From NCBI GenBank assembly GCA_023246135.1, contig JAHFJB010000005.1, positions 1 through 10,719 on the forward strand: a DNA stretch of 10,719 nucleotides, given 5' to 3'. This stretch comes from Candidatus Parcubacteria bacterium. Its GTDB lineage: Bacteria; Patescibacteriota; Patescibacteriia; UBA1558; GWA2-36-10. Under the pieces are notes generated by a model, which was not told where the DNA came from, ran no database searches, and saw only the letters and a list, made by a program, of their open reading frames with translations. A program made the translations under genes and the position numbers. Shown here piece by piece: positions 1 through 5,670 of the stretch; positions within the stretch are counted from its first letter, which is position 1, and the number at the start of each line of letters is the position of its first letter.

Positions 1-117
1 GTAATTTTTAACAATTTAAGTGTTCTGATAATACCCTAAAAATTAGTATGACGTCAAGATAAAATTGATACTAGCTTAGAGTAAAAACTAAGGTAATTAT
101 AGCAGAAAAGTCGTCTA

Positions 118-146
118 TTGACAATCTTTAAATCTTGTGCTATTAT
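118..146 (+). promoter_or_regulatory. Sigma-70-type promoter of the 153-358 RNA
   Basis: TTGACA at 118-123 is separated by exactly 17 bases from TATTAT at 141-146. A TGC just before the -10 (138-140) makes it an extended -10. Transcription should begin near 152-155. No convincing ORF with a ribosome binding site follows, and a strong terminator lies about 200 bases downstream. Confidence 0.75.
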
Positions 147-152
147 ACATTG

Positions 153-358
153 TTGACGCTAAAACTAAATAAACACAAAAAAGCCTCTTAAAATCCGCAT
201 ATGTTCTCAGACGACTGTGTCCACGACAAGCATGGGGATCATTTTTCTGTTCTAATCTGGCTCTGGCTGGATTATTACAAAAAATGGTTTTCTTGGGCAC
301 AGTTGTTTGAGAATATAAATTACCCCGCCCTGAGCATAGTCGAAGGGCGGGGTTTTTT
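153..358 (+). ncRNA. Candidate structured non-coding RNA, rod-shaped, family unknown
   Basis: A roughly 200-nt transcript is delimited by a promoter (118-146) and an intrinsic terminator (323-358). After an A-rich 5' tail of about 45 nt, bases 200-222 pair with 295-317 in 23 contiguous pairs. An 11/2-nt asymmetric internal loop follows (223-233 against 293-294). Then 234-246 pair with 280-292, and 253-260 pair with 267-274 around a 6-nt loop. Several pairs are G.U on the + strand (for example 203-314, 210-307, 213-304, 220-297). These would be C/A mismatches in a minus-strand RNA, so the fold itself points to the + strand. I see no SRP, tmRNA or RNase P signature. A long rod with a central bulge recalls 6S RNA, but I see no sequence hallmark and the single-stranded 5' tail is atypical, so the family stays open. 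Confidence 0.6.
323..358 (+). terminator. Intrinsic terminator of the 153-358 RNA
   Basis: An 8-bp all-GC stem (323-330 with 345-352), extended by T331-A344, is followed by six T (353-358). The loop carries the TGAGC...GTCGA pattern seen in many dispersed bacterial hairpin repeats. The T-run lies only on the + side. The hairpin also sits just past the end of the convergent VanW-like gene and could block read-through there. Confidence 0.85.
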
Positions 359-373
359 GTTGCTTATTATCAC

Positions 374-2245
374 TTAAGGATTTAGTGGAACAGTCGTAGT
401 GGCGTTTTGGACATCTTGCTCAGCCGCTAATTCTTCAGGCGTTACTCCTAATAAACAAACTGCTTGCCAAGGCACATAGTGGCTATAAAAAGTCATTTCC
501 TTTGGCTCAGCTTGATTGGGATACTGCACACGGTAATCAAACTTGGCATCAGCGCCGTTGTGTGCCCCCTCTGTACACTTGGTCTTGCCTGGCTCCAAAT
601 CCGTAGTCTTGATAATCTTCTTAGGAGCTGGCGCTACAATATTATAAATCACCGGTTCAGTGGTCATAGCCACCCGGCCATCTTTGGTGCCCCAAAAATC
701 GAAATAAATTTTAGTACCCTCAATCCGCGTCTGCATCAAAATGTGCTTGCCGGTATCATTGATAAATTTTAAATCCGGCCAAGGATTATAAATAGTGGCA
801 TCCATACCTGCTGGTTCATAGTAGACTACTCGATAAGAGTGGTTACGCCTTTCCGTAATCGGCAAACCACTGGCCAAAGCTGCCCGAAAAACAGTAGTAC
901 CAATTTGACACAAGCCCCCACCAAACTCGGGAATAGTCCTATTGCCTTTAATAACCAGCTCTTGTTTGTAGCCATGCTCACCATCAATTTCTCCCAAGGC
1001 TTTTACCAAAGAAAAATTTTCTCCAGGAGCAATCAACACTCCGTTGAGAGCTGCGGCCCCAACGCCAATATTAAAAATTCTATTAGGCGGACTGCCTTTA
1101 AAATCAGATTGACCAGTGCCAATTATCTCCACAATACCCAAATCATTTACATCTTGATTAGAAACTTGCGGTTCAACTACTGTCACTGCCAAATCTATTT
1201 TAAACTCTCCTGAACCGGCTAATAATTTTTCCAGATTCTCTATTGTAGTTTTAATATCAATCGCGCGACCTTCTTGGCTAGCCACAAATTCTGATACTCG
1301 CCCATCTTTTAATTCAAACTTAGCTTCCTTAACTGGCAGCTCCAATTGTTCTTTGATCCCAGCATCTTTCAAATAAGTATCAAAAGTAATTTCATCCAAA
1401 CCAACTACAAAATTTTTGTCCTTGACCTTAACTTTTAACCATCTAGTCCATTGGTCATTGGGAACTAGCCAAAGTTTGTCTTGCCATAGCAAGGTCAGAT
1501 CACCTCTTCTGGTCATTTTTAAGATATCCGACTTCTTGCTCTCCAGCACACGAGTAGTCACTTGAGGCACATCAGCGATTACTTGCAAATTTATATCCGT
1601 GCTGGCCAGGGCCTCAATTAAATTCTGTGTAGCCTTTAGTGCCTTATTATAATCAAAGGTCTGCCCGGCTTGTTCTGAACTAATTAATATATTATCAGCT
1701 ATTATCTTAAAGCTAGCTTCTTTTTTATCAGGAAAACTACCAGCAAAACTATTAGCCAAGGCTTCTTGATACTGGTTTCTATCCCAACGATAGCTTAAGG
1801 GGAAATCTTTGCCTTTTAGCAAAATCATTAACTTCTGTGGCAAATAAAAAAAATTTTCATTTTTTTCAAAATCATTGACATATTTTAAACTACGATCAAT
1901 ATCCCAAGAAACTAAAGAGCTGATGCTGTCTGGAGAATCAATCGCTGAAACATTGGGATAAATAGTCACGGTTTTAGCCGGCGTCACATAAACAAAACCT
2001 CTATGATTAATAAAATCAATCCGTTTATCAATCTGGTTGCGTGCTTCCTCGTCAGTCATTCCACCAATATCAATCGTGCCTACCTTAGTGCCTTTTAAAA
2101 AACGACTTTGATAAACATCATTAATCCATAAATTAGCAATAAGGGATGCTATCACCAATATGACAAAAATGGCCACTAGCACCAATGACCATTTGAGCCA
2201 ACGATTAGCTACAATATGAGAAACTAAATTATTTACTGGTTTCAT
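374..2245 (-). CDS. VanW/YoaR-like membrane-anchored cell-envelope protein
   Basis: A protein of about 623 aa with a short cytoplasmic N-terminus, one membrane segment (about residues 20-40, LVLVAIFVILVIASLIA) and a long extracytoplasmic part. Right after the membrane comes a VGTIDIGGMTDEEA motif typical of the putative peptidoglycan-binding repeat found in YoaR/VanW proteins, and a second such region probably follows (about 240-350). The VanW domain spans about 390-525, with NGVLIAPGENFS, GGGLCQIGTT, ERRNHS and GMDATIY. The C-terminal 100 residues carry two cysteines (KC.EG and AVCLLG) that could form a disulfide. VanW occurs in some vancomycin-resistance clusters but its activity is unknown; here a general wall or surface role is more likely. 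The ATG at 2245 is preferred over the GTG one codon upstream. It overlaps the end of the preceding small gene by 17 bases, so translation is probably coupled. Confidence 0.9.
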   Translation of the reverse strand: MKPVNNLVSHIVANRWLKWSLVLVAIFVILVIASLIANLWINDVYQSRFLKGTKVGTIDIGGMTDEEARNQIDKRIDFINHRGFVYVTPAKTVTIYPNVSAIDSPDSISSLVSWDIDRSLKYVNDFEKNENFFYLPQKLMILLKGKDFPLSYRWDRNQYQEALANSFAGSFPDKKEASFKIIADNILISSEQAGQTFDYNKALKATQNLIEALASTDINLQVIADVPQVTTRVLESKKSDILKMTRRGDLTLLWQDKLWLVPNDQWTRWLKVKVKDKNFVVGLDEITFDTYLKDAGIKEQLELPVKEAKFELKDGRVSEFVASQEGRAIDIKTTIENLEKLLAGSGEFKIDLAVTVVEPQVSNQDVNDLGIVEIIGTGQSDFKGSPPNRIFNIGVGAAALNGVLIAPGENFSLVKALGEIDGEHGYKQELVIKGNRTIPEFGGGLCQIGTTVFRAALASGLPITERRNHSYRVVYYEPAGMDATIYNPWPDLKFINDTGKHILMQTRIEGTKIYFDFWGTKDGRVAMTTEPVIYNIVAPAPKKIIKTTDLEPGKTKCTEGAHNGADAKFDYRVQYPNQAEPKEMTFYSHYVPWQAVCLLGVTPEELAAEQDVQNATTTVPLNP

Positions 2246-2468
2246 CACTGTTTAATAAATCATTTAATATTTTTTTGGAATCAACAACCTCGGCCATAAT
2301 TGCCTGATCATCTAAGCTCAAATAAACTTTTTTACTTTTATCAAAATCCGGCAATAAATAATCTTTAAAACTAATCAGATCACCTGACTCGGTTCTAAAA
2401 AATAACTGACCATCGGCGGCATGATCAAAAGATAAAACTAAATTATTAATCAACATATTATTCTTCAT
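2229..2468 (-). CDS. Small protein of unknown function between hsp20 and the VanW-like gene
   Basis: I do not recognise this 79-aa (or 75-aa) protein. It has no membrane segment or signal peptide and a mix of hydrophobic and acidic residues (LVLSFDHAADGQLFFRTESG, then DYLLPDFDKSKKVYLSLDD), which looks like a small soluble beta-rich domain. It overlaps both neighbours: its start at 2468 lies 11 bases inside the end of hsp20, and its end lies inside the start of the VanW-like gene. An alternative ATG at 2456, just behind the hsp20 stop codon, is equally plausible. The two overlaps argue strongly that it is real and translated as part of a three-gene operon driven from the hsp20 promoter. Its job cannot be read from the context. 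Confidence 0.75.
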   Translation of the reverse strand: MKNNMLINNLVLSFDHAADGQLFFRTESGDLISFKDYLLPDFDKSKKVYLSLDDQAIMAEVVDSKKILNDLLNSDETSK

Positions 2469-2901
2469 CTTCTCTCTTAATATTTATGCCTCGCTTTTTA
2501 GCTTTGGGGAGAATTACTGTCAAAATACCGTTTTTAACTGTGGCTTCAATCCTGTCTTCATCAACATCAACTGGCAAAATTATAGATCGGGAAAAACTCC
2601 CCCAATAACATTCTTGATAAAAATAATCTTCCGGGCGAGCGCTCTTATCTTGCTGCCTCTTGCCCCGGATAGTAATCATGTCATTGTCAAAGGTAATATC
2701 CAAATCATCGGGCTCTACTCCAGCAATAGTTGATTTGATATAAATATTGTCTTTGTCCTGATAAACATCAACTGACAATTGGCCTTCTTCTTCAAAATCA
2801 TTACTACTATCAGTAGCAGTGTCATCATCTACATCCATGCCTTTTCGAGCTTCTTCTAACTCCGCCTCTTCAATGATTTTTTTATTTTTCTTTTTAAGCA
2901 T
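2458..2901 (-). CDS. Small heat-shock protein, Hsp20/alpha-crystallin family
   Basis: A 147-aa ATP-independent holdase chaperone expected in the cytoplasm. The alpha-crystallin domain spans about residues 40-134: the strand DVYQDKDNIYIKSTIAGV, the segment DDLDITFDNDMITIRGKR, and the family signature NGILTVILPK at 124-133. A C-terminal I-x-I motif (INI, 139-141), used for subunit docking, follows. The N-terminal 40 residues are unusual: a lysine-rich start, then a strongly acidic stretch (about 11-39) instead of the hydrophobic aromatic arm seen in many family members. No SD is visible; the ATG at 2901 follows an AT-rich leader of about 27 nt from the predicted start site. It is first in the operon with the small unknown gene and the VanW-like gene. 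Regulation may act through the inverted repeat at the -35 (2956-2980). Confidence 0.93.
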   Translation of the reverse strand: MLKKKNKKIIEEAELEEARKGMDVDDDTATDSSNDFEEEGQLSVDVYQDKDNIYIKSTIAGVEPDDLDITFDNDMITIRGKRQQDKSARPEDYFYQECYWGSFSRSIILPVDVDEDRIEATVKNGILTVILPKAKKRGINIKREDEE

Positions 2902-2934
2902 TGTGTTTTTTATAAATTAGTTGGCAATACCTAT

Positions 2935-2963
2935 ATTATAAAATTTAATACGTGCTTTGTAAA
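2935..2963 (-). promoter_or_regulatory. Promoter of the hsp20 operon
   Basis: Reading the minus strand, TTTACA (2963-2958) is followed after exactly 17 bases by a perfect TATAAT (2940-2935). The predicted start lies near 2928, leaving a leader of about 27 nt. This is the best sigma-70-type match in the window and does not look like a heat-shock-sigma promoter. Confidence 0.8.
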
Positions 2964-2980
2964 GGAAAAACCTTTACAAA
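2956..2980. repeat. Perfect 10-bp inverted repeat between divergent promoters, possible operator
   Basis: TTTGTAAAGG and its exact reverse complement CCTTTACAAA flank five A. The left arm covers the -35 hexamer of the hsp20 promoter, and the right arm lies directly upstream of the -35 of the divergent promoter at 2982-3009. That position suits a repressor operator controlling one or both genes. It is not the CIRCE element of HrcA. No T-run follows on either strand, so a terminator is unlikely. Confidence 0.55.
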
Positions 2981-2981
2981 A

Positions 2982-3009
2982 TTGGCAAAATCAACTAGTG
3001 TGCTATATT
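2982..3009 (+). promoter_or_regulatory. Promoter of the GC-rich gene at 3057
   Basis: TTGGCA (2982-2987) is followed after 16 bases by TATATT (3004-3009), with an extended -10 TGC immediately before it. The predicted start lies near 3016, giving a leader of about 40 nt that contains the SD. Confidence 0.6.
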
Positions 3010-3056
3010 AAAAGCAAGGGGAAGCTTTGGGGGCTCTTTTCAGAAAGGTAAAGACC

Positions 3057-3410
3057 ATGCATACGCTACTGTCTGTTCGCGGACTGCTTAAGTCCATGTT
3101 CAGCATCGCGGCTATCACCTGCCTCGGCATTTCTCTCGCAGCCTGCCATGTCTTGCCCTACAGCCTCATGCCCTACTTCATTGGCGGAGGTGCTTTACTG
3201 CTTCTCCTCAACCTCACCTTCCTAGTGTGGGCGGTCAAAGTCGGCCAGACTCGCTGGCAGGCTACGTGGGACTTACTGGCGTACAAGATCGAAATGAATA
3301 TGGTCGGACCGCTAATTTTTGCCGGCGCTCTGGTGCTGGCATTGATGATTGAACTGTTCTGCAGTACCGGCAGAGAAAAAAAGGGGGTCGTTGCAGGAAA
3401 AGGCTGGTGA
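3057..3410 (+). CDS. Small membrane or lipoprotein of unknown function in a GC-rich island
   Basis: I do not recognise this 117-aa protein. The ATG at 3057 is chosen because AAAGGTAAAG lies 4-13 bases upstream, a good SD; the frame stays open to a TTG at 3027 but that start lacks one. Residues 14-30 are hydrophobic and end in ISLAAC, which fits a lipobox with Cys30. Two further hydrophobic stretches follow (about 36-60 and 83-102), so it may instead have two or three membrane spans. The C-terminus is short, basic and glycine-rich. The gene is visibly more GC-rich than its AT-rich neighbours, is alone on its strand between its own promoter and a large hairpin, and uses an SD that most neighbours lack. 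These signs suggest a foreign origin. Function cannot be inferred. Confidence 0.65.
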   Translation: MHTLLSVRGLLKSMFSIAAITCLGISLAACHVLPYSLMPYFIGGGALLLLLNLTFLVWAVKVGQTRWQATWDLLAYKIEMNMVGPLIFAGALVLALMIELFCSTGREKKGVVAGKGW

Positions 3411-3441
3411 ACCGGGCTCAGGTTCTCTGGCCCTGGCGAGG

Positions 3442-3488
3442 CCCGCCGCTGCGTCATCGCGTCTAACGCGATCAAACGCGGCGGCGGG
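3442..3488 (+). terminator. Large two-tier hairpin behind the GC-rich gene
   Basis: Bases 3442-3453 pair with 3477-3488 in 12 contiguous pairs (one T.G), and inside this 3456-3462 pair with 3466-3472 around the loop CTA. The T.G pair exists only in a + strand RNA. The tail TTCTATCTTTAT is only moderately T-rich, so termination may be less sharp than at the other sites. An RNA-stabilising 3' hairpin is the alternative. Confidence 0.6.
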
Positions 3489-3506
3489 TTCTATCTTTAT
3501 AAAGCT

Positions 3507-3535
3507 TTGACATTTTTTCAAATTTTAGGTATAAA
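3507..3535 (+). promoter_or_regulatory. Promoter of the tRNA-Leu / methyltransferase / tRNA-Val unit
   Basis: TTGACA (3507-3512), a 17-base spacer, then TATAAA (3530-3535). The predicted start is near 3542, about 30 bases before the tRNA-Leu. No further promoter is evident before the methyltransferase or tRNA-Val. Confidence 0.7.
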
Positions 3536-3572
3536 TATAGACGTTATTTTACTAGTCTCACTGACTAAACGG

Positions 3573-3659
3573 GCCGGGGTGGTGAAATTGGTATACACGC
3601 CAGCCTTAGGAGCTGGTACTCGCAAGAGTATGGAGGTTCAAGTCCTCTCCCCGGCACCA
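3573..3659 (+). tRNA. tRNA-Leu (anticodon UAG)
   Basis: The 7-bp acceptor stem GCCGGGG / CCCCGGC, discriminator A3656 and encoded CCA (3657-3659) are all visible. The anticodon stem CCAGC/GCTGG (3600-3604 and 3612-3616) encloses the loop CTTAGGA with anticodon TAG at 3607-3609. The long variable arm TACTC-GCAA-GAGTA is the class II hallmark of leucine tRNAs. The T-arm has the TTCAAGT loop. Confidence 0.97.
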
Positions 3660-3693
3660 TTCAACTCGCCTTAATTTTTCATCGTAATATTCA

Positions 3694-4221
3694 ATGACCT
3701 CACCGCTACACTTTATATATATACTACTGCTCATATTGATCTTTTTAATACTCATCACTTTCTTCTACTCAGTAGTACGGGCAATTTCTTGGGTGCCGAT
3801 GTGGTCCAAAGATTTAATAAGGGTCCTGAATTTAGCTCAAATCAAGCCGGGCCAAAAGTTCTATGACCTAGGCTGTGGCGATGGCAAAATGATTCTAGCC
3901 GCTGCCAAGGCCGGTGCTCAAGCCGAGGGCTTTGAAATTTCCGTCTTACCATATATCGTCGCCAAAATCCGTCAGATATTTTCTAAAGAAAAAGTAAAAA
4001 TAAAATTCAGAGATTTCTGGCTAGTTGATTTAAGTAGAGCTGATATAGTATTCTTTTTCTTGATACCTAGGATTTATCCCAAGTTAAAAAATAAATTAAA
4101 CAAAGAATTAAAACCTGGCGCCAAAGTAATTGCCTATGTCTGGCCAATAGACGGTTGGGAGCCAACGCAAATTGACAAAGTATTAAATCGGCCAACTATA
4201 TATTTATACGAAATTAAATAA
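3694..4221 (+). CDS. Membrane-anchored SAM-dependent methyltransferase
   Basis: A 175-aa protein with one N-terminal membrane helix (about residues 6-28) and a small class I methyltransferase fold. Motif I, YDLGCGDGK at 57-65, is the S-adenosylmethionine-binding loop, and the acidic E81 at the end of the second strand (GFEIS) should bind the ribose. A PGAKV segment and the aromatic YVWPIDGW follow. The layout (hydrophobic N-terminus, WVP, then a compact Rossmann fold) resembles the small lysine methyltransferases of the FAM173/ATPSC-KMT type, but the substrate cannot be read from the sequence. The ATG at 3694 has no SD. The gene is sandwiched between two tRNAs and its stop codon is directly followed by the first base of tRNA-Val, so the mRNA must be released by tRNA processing. 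A role in tRNA modification is not implied, given the membrane anchor. Confidence 0.85.
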   Translation: MTSPLHFIYILLLILIFLILITFFYSVVRAISWVPMWSKDLIRVLNLAQIKPGQKFYDLGCGDGKMILAAAKAGAQAEGFEISVLPYIVAKIRQIFSKEKVKIKFRDFWLVDLSRADIVFFFLIPRIYPKLKNKLNKELKPGAKVIAYVWPIDGWEPTQIDKVLNRPTIYLYEIK

Positions 4222-4298
4222 GGGCATATAGCTCAGCTGGTTAGAGCGCTACATTGACATTGTAGAGGTCAGAGGTTCGAGTCCTCTTATGCCCACCA
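4222..4298 (+). tRNA. tRNA-Val (anticodon GAC)
   Basis: The acceptor stem GGGCATA / TATGCCC, discriminator A4295 and encoded CCA (4296-4298) are clear. The anticodon stem CTACA/TGTAG holds the loop TTGACAT with anticodon GAC. The D-arm (GCTCAGCTGGTTAGAGC) and T-arm with TTCGAGT are canonical. It begins with no gap after the methyltransferase stop codon. Confidence 0.97.
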
Positions 4299-4307
4299 TC
4301 GACTCCG

Positions 4308-4329
4308 TCCCGTTTTGGCGGGATTTTTT
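4308..4329 (+). terminator. Intrinsic terminator of the tRNA-Val unit
   Basis: The stem TCCCG (4308-4312) / CGGGA (4319-4323) with a 6-nt loop is followed by six T (4324-4329). The T-run lies only on the + strand side. It sits a few bases from the end of the convergent trpB. Confidence 0.85.
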
Positions 4330-4334
4330 GTTCT

Positions 4335-5534
4335 TCAAATTTTACCTATTTTCTCAACTACAAAATCAATATCTTTATCGCCTCGCCCTGACAAATTTAC
4401 CAAAATAGTTTTGTCTTTCGGTAATTTAGTGGCCAATTTTATAGCAAAAGCAACAGCGTGCGCACTCTCCAAAGCCGGAATTATACCTTCTAGTTTTGAC
4501 AACTCCATAAAAGCCGCCAAACATTCTTCATCATTTATAAGTTCGTACTTAATTCTCTTAATATCTTTTAAAAAACTATGCTGCGGGCCAACACCCGGAT
4601 AATCCAAACCTGAAGCAATGGAATAAACTGGTTGGGCCTCGCCCTTATCATCCTGCAAAAGATAAGTGTGCATACCATGAATATTGCCGGGTTTTCCTAA
4701 GGTCAAAGTAGCGGCATGCTCACCCAGATCCAAGCCTCGGCCACTCGGCTCAACGCCATAAATATCAATACCCTCATCTTCCAAAAAAGCCGAAAATAAA
4801 CCAATAGCATTAGAGCCACCACCCACACAAGCCACTAAATTATCTGGGTTTTTACCAACCAACTCTTTAAATTGCTGCCTGGCTTCAATGCCGACAATGC
4901 GTTGAAAATCTCTAACCATCATAGGAAAAGGATGTGGCCCTACCACTGAGCCAATGCCAAAAAAAGTATTGGCCGGATCTTTTACAAATTCATTAAAAGC
5001 GCTATCAACGGCATCTTTAAGTGACCGCGTACCCATCTTTACCGGCACTACTTTGGCTCCCAAAATTTTCATGCGAGTGACATTGGGCGCTTGCTTGGCA
5101 ATATCAATTTCTCCCATATGAATCTCACAAGGCAGGCCAACTACAGCCGCCGCTGTCGCTAAAGCCACACCATGCTGACCAGCACCGGTCTCTGCCAAAA
5201 GTTTTTTCTTACCCATACGTTTGGCAATCAGAGCTTCGCCTAAAGTATGGTTTATCTTATGAGCGCCCGTGTGGTTGAGATCTTCCCGCTTAAAATAAAT
5301 CTGAGCCCCACCATATTTTTCACTAAGCTTCTGGGCATAATAAATAGGGCTAGGCCGACCGACATAATGTTTTAATAAATAACTTAGTTCATCCTGAAAA
5401 CTTTTGTCATTTTTCATCTGACTATAAAAATCATTAATCTCATCAAAAATCGGTTTTAGCTCCGGCGGAATTATTTGCCCGCCATACTCGCCAAAAAATC
5501 CATTCTTATCAGGGTCAATATCATATTTATTCAT
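4335..5534 (-). CDS. trpB: Tryptophan synthase beta chain
   Basis: A PLP enzyme that condenses indole with L-serine to give L-tryptophan. Its 399 aa match the family length. Numbering from the ATG at 5534, the PLP lysine is K93 in GAHKINH, the catalytic glutamate is E115 in AETGAGQHG, the PLP-phosphate loop is GGGSN (238-242), and the serine that contacts the PLP nitrogen lies in NLSGRGDKD (S382). All key residues are present, so it should be active. An in-frame ATG exists at 5585, but it would add 17 non-family residues translated through the terminator hairpin, so 5534 is preferred; no SD is visible before it. No trpA or other trp gene is seen in the window, which suggests salvage of external or scavenged indole, though a distant trpA cannot be excluded. 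It is preceded by trpR and an attenuator on the same strand. Confidence 0.97.
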   Translation of the reverse strand: MNKYDIDPDKNGFFGEYGGQIIPPELKPIFDEINDFYSQMKNDKSFQDELSYLLKHYVGRPSPIYYAQKLSEKYGGAQIYFKREDLNHTGAHKINHTLGEALIAKRMGKKKLLAETGAGQHGVALATAAAVVGLPCEIHMGEIDIAKQAPNVTRMKILGAKVVPVKMGTRSLKDAVDSAFNEFVKDPANTFFGIGSVVGPHPFPMMVRDFQRIVGIEARQQFKELVGKNPDNLVACVGGGSNAIGLFSAFLEDEGIDIYGVEPSGRGLDLGEHAATLTLGKPGNIHGMHTYLLQDDKGEAQPVYSIASGLDYPGVGPQHSFLKDIKRIKYELINDEECLAAFMELSKLEGIIPALESAHAVAFAIKLATKLPKDKTILVNLSGRGDKDIDFVVEKIGKI

Positions 5535-5555
5535 AAGTATAAAATTTAAATAATT

Positions 5556-5579
5556 AAAAAACCGCCTCAAGCTGGCGGT
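5556..5579 (-). terminator. Attenuator (intrinsic terminator) in front of trpB
   Basis: On the minus strand ACCGCC (5579-5574) pairs with GGCGGT (5566-5561) around a 7-nt loop, followed directly by a T-run (5560-5556). It stands 26 bases behind the stop of the Trp-rich leader ORF and 21 bases before the trpB start, with no gene ending here that would need an ordinary terminator. This is the position of terminator 3:4 in a classical trp attenuator. Confidence 0.85.
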
Positions 5580-5623
5580 CGTCATAATTTTTTATAAACA
5601 AAAATTACAAACTGCGCCAGCCT
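5569..5623 (-). promoter_or_regulatory. Antiterminator pairing competing with the trpB attenuator
   Basis: In the minus-strand RNA the bases AGGCTGGCG (5623-5615), within leader codons 16-19 and including the third Trp codon, can pair with CGCCAGCTT (5577-5569) over nine positions (one G.U). Seven of these are consecutive Watson-Crick pairs, six of them G-C. The target takes four bases of the terminator's 5' arm, so both helices cannot coexist. A ribosome waiting at Trp codons 11-12 would leave 5623-5615 free (antitermination); one reaching codon 18 or the stop would cover it (termination). The pairing is seen in the sequence; the behaviour is inferred. Confidence 0.75.
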
Positions 5624-5670
5624 TTAAAATCCTTCCACCAATTTAAATTGTTGTAATAAACCTTAAACAT
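5605..5670 (-). CDS. Tryptophan-codon leader peptide of trpB (trpL-like)
   Basis: A 21-codon ORF too short for routine gene calling. Its ATG (5670-5668) overlaps the end of trpR (the trpR TAA is at 5665-5663), so it is probably translated by ribosomes finishing trpR; no SD is visible. The peptide begins MFKVYYNN, then has NWWKDFKGW and ends SL. Codons 11 and 12 are adjacent TGG TGG, and codon 18 is a third TGG. Three Trp in 21 residues is far above chance. It is followed by a terminator hairpin and contains the antiterminator strand, the full layout of a ribosome-mediated attenuator sensing charged tRNA-Trp. The peptide itself need have no function. I use no gene symbol because homology to E. 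coli trpL is not claimed; the resemblance is in design. Confidence 0.85.
   Translation of the reverse strand: MFKVYYNNLNWWKDFKGWRSL

Noticed and set aside
115..300. 61-codon minus-strand ORF opposite the candidate ncRNA
   Set aside because: No ribosome binding site or family resemblance. The promoter, terminator and wobble pairs all support a + strand RNA, and the reading frame follows from the rod's base pairing.
201..377. + strand ORF from ATG 201 (Trp-rich small protein of about 58 codons)
   Set aside because: It has no SD and runs straight through the intrinsic terminator. The bases are better explained by the long RNA helix.
464..1213. + strand ORFs inside the VanW-like gene
   Set aside because: They are antisense to a well-supported domain protein, with no start signals.
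2956..2980. CIRCE/HrcA operator at hsp20
   Set aside because: The repeat arms (TTTGTAAAGG) do not match the CIRCE arms TTAGCACTC, and the spacer is 5 bases rather than 9.
3411..3500. Integron attC site behind the GC-rich gene (and a similar idea at 10080-10150)
   Set aside because: GTCTAAC at 3461-3467 fits one half of an attC core, but no matching GTTRRRY partner is found and it sits in the hairpin apex. The second island also lacks both core sites.
3173..3521. Two minus-strand ORFs overlapping the GC-rich gene
   Set aside because: They are shadows produced by GC-rich codons. They lack an SD and run across the terminator hairpin; the + strand gene has a promoter, an SD and a plausible membrane protein.
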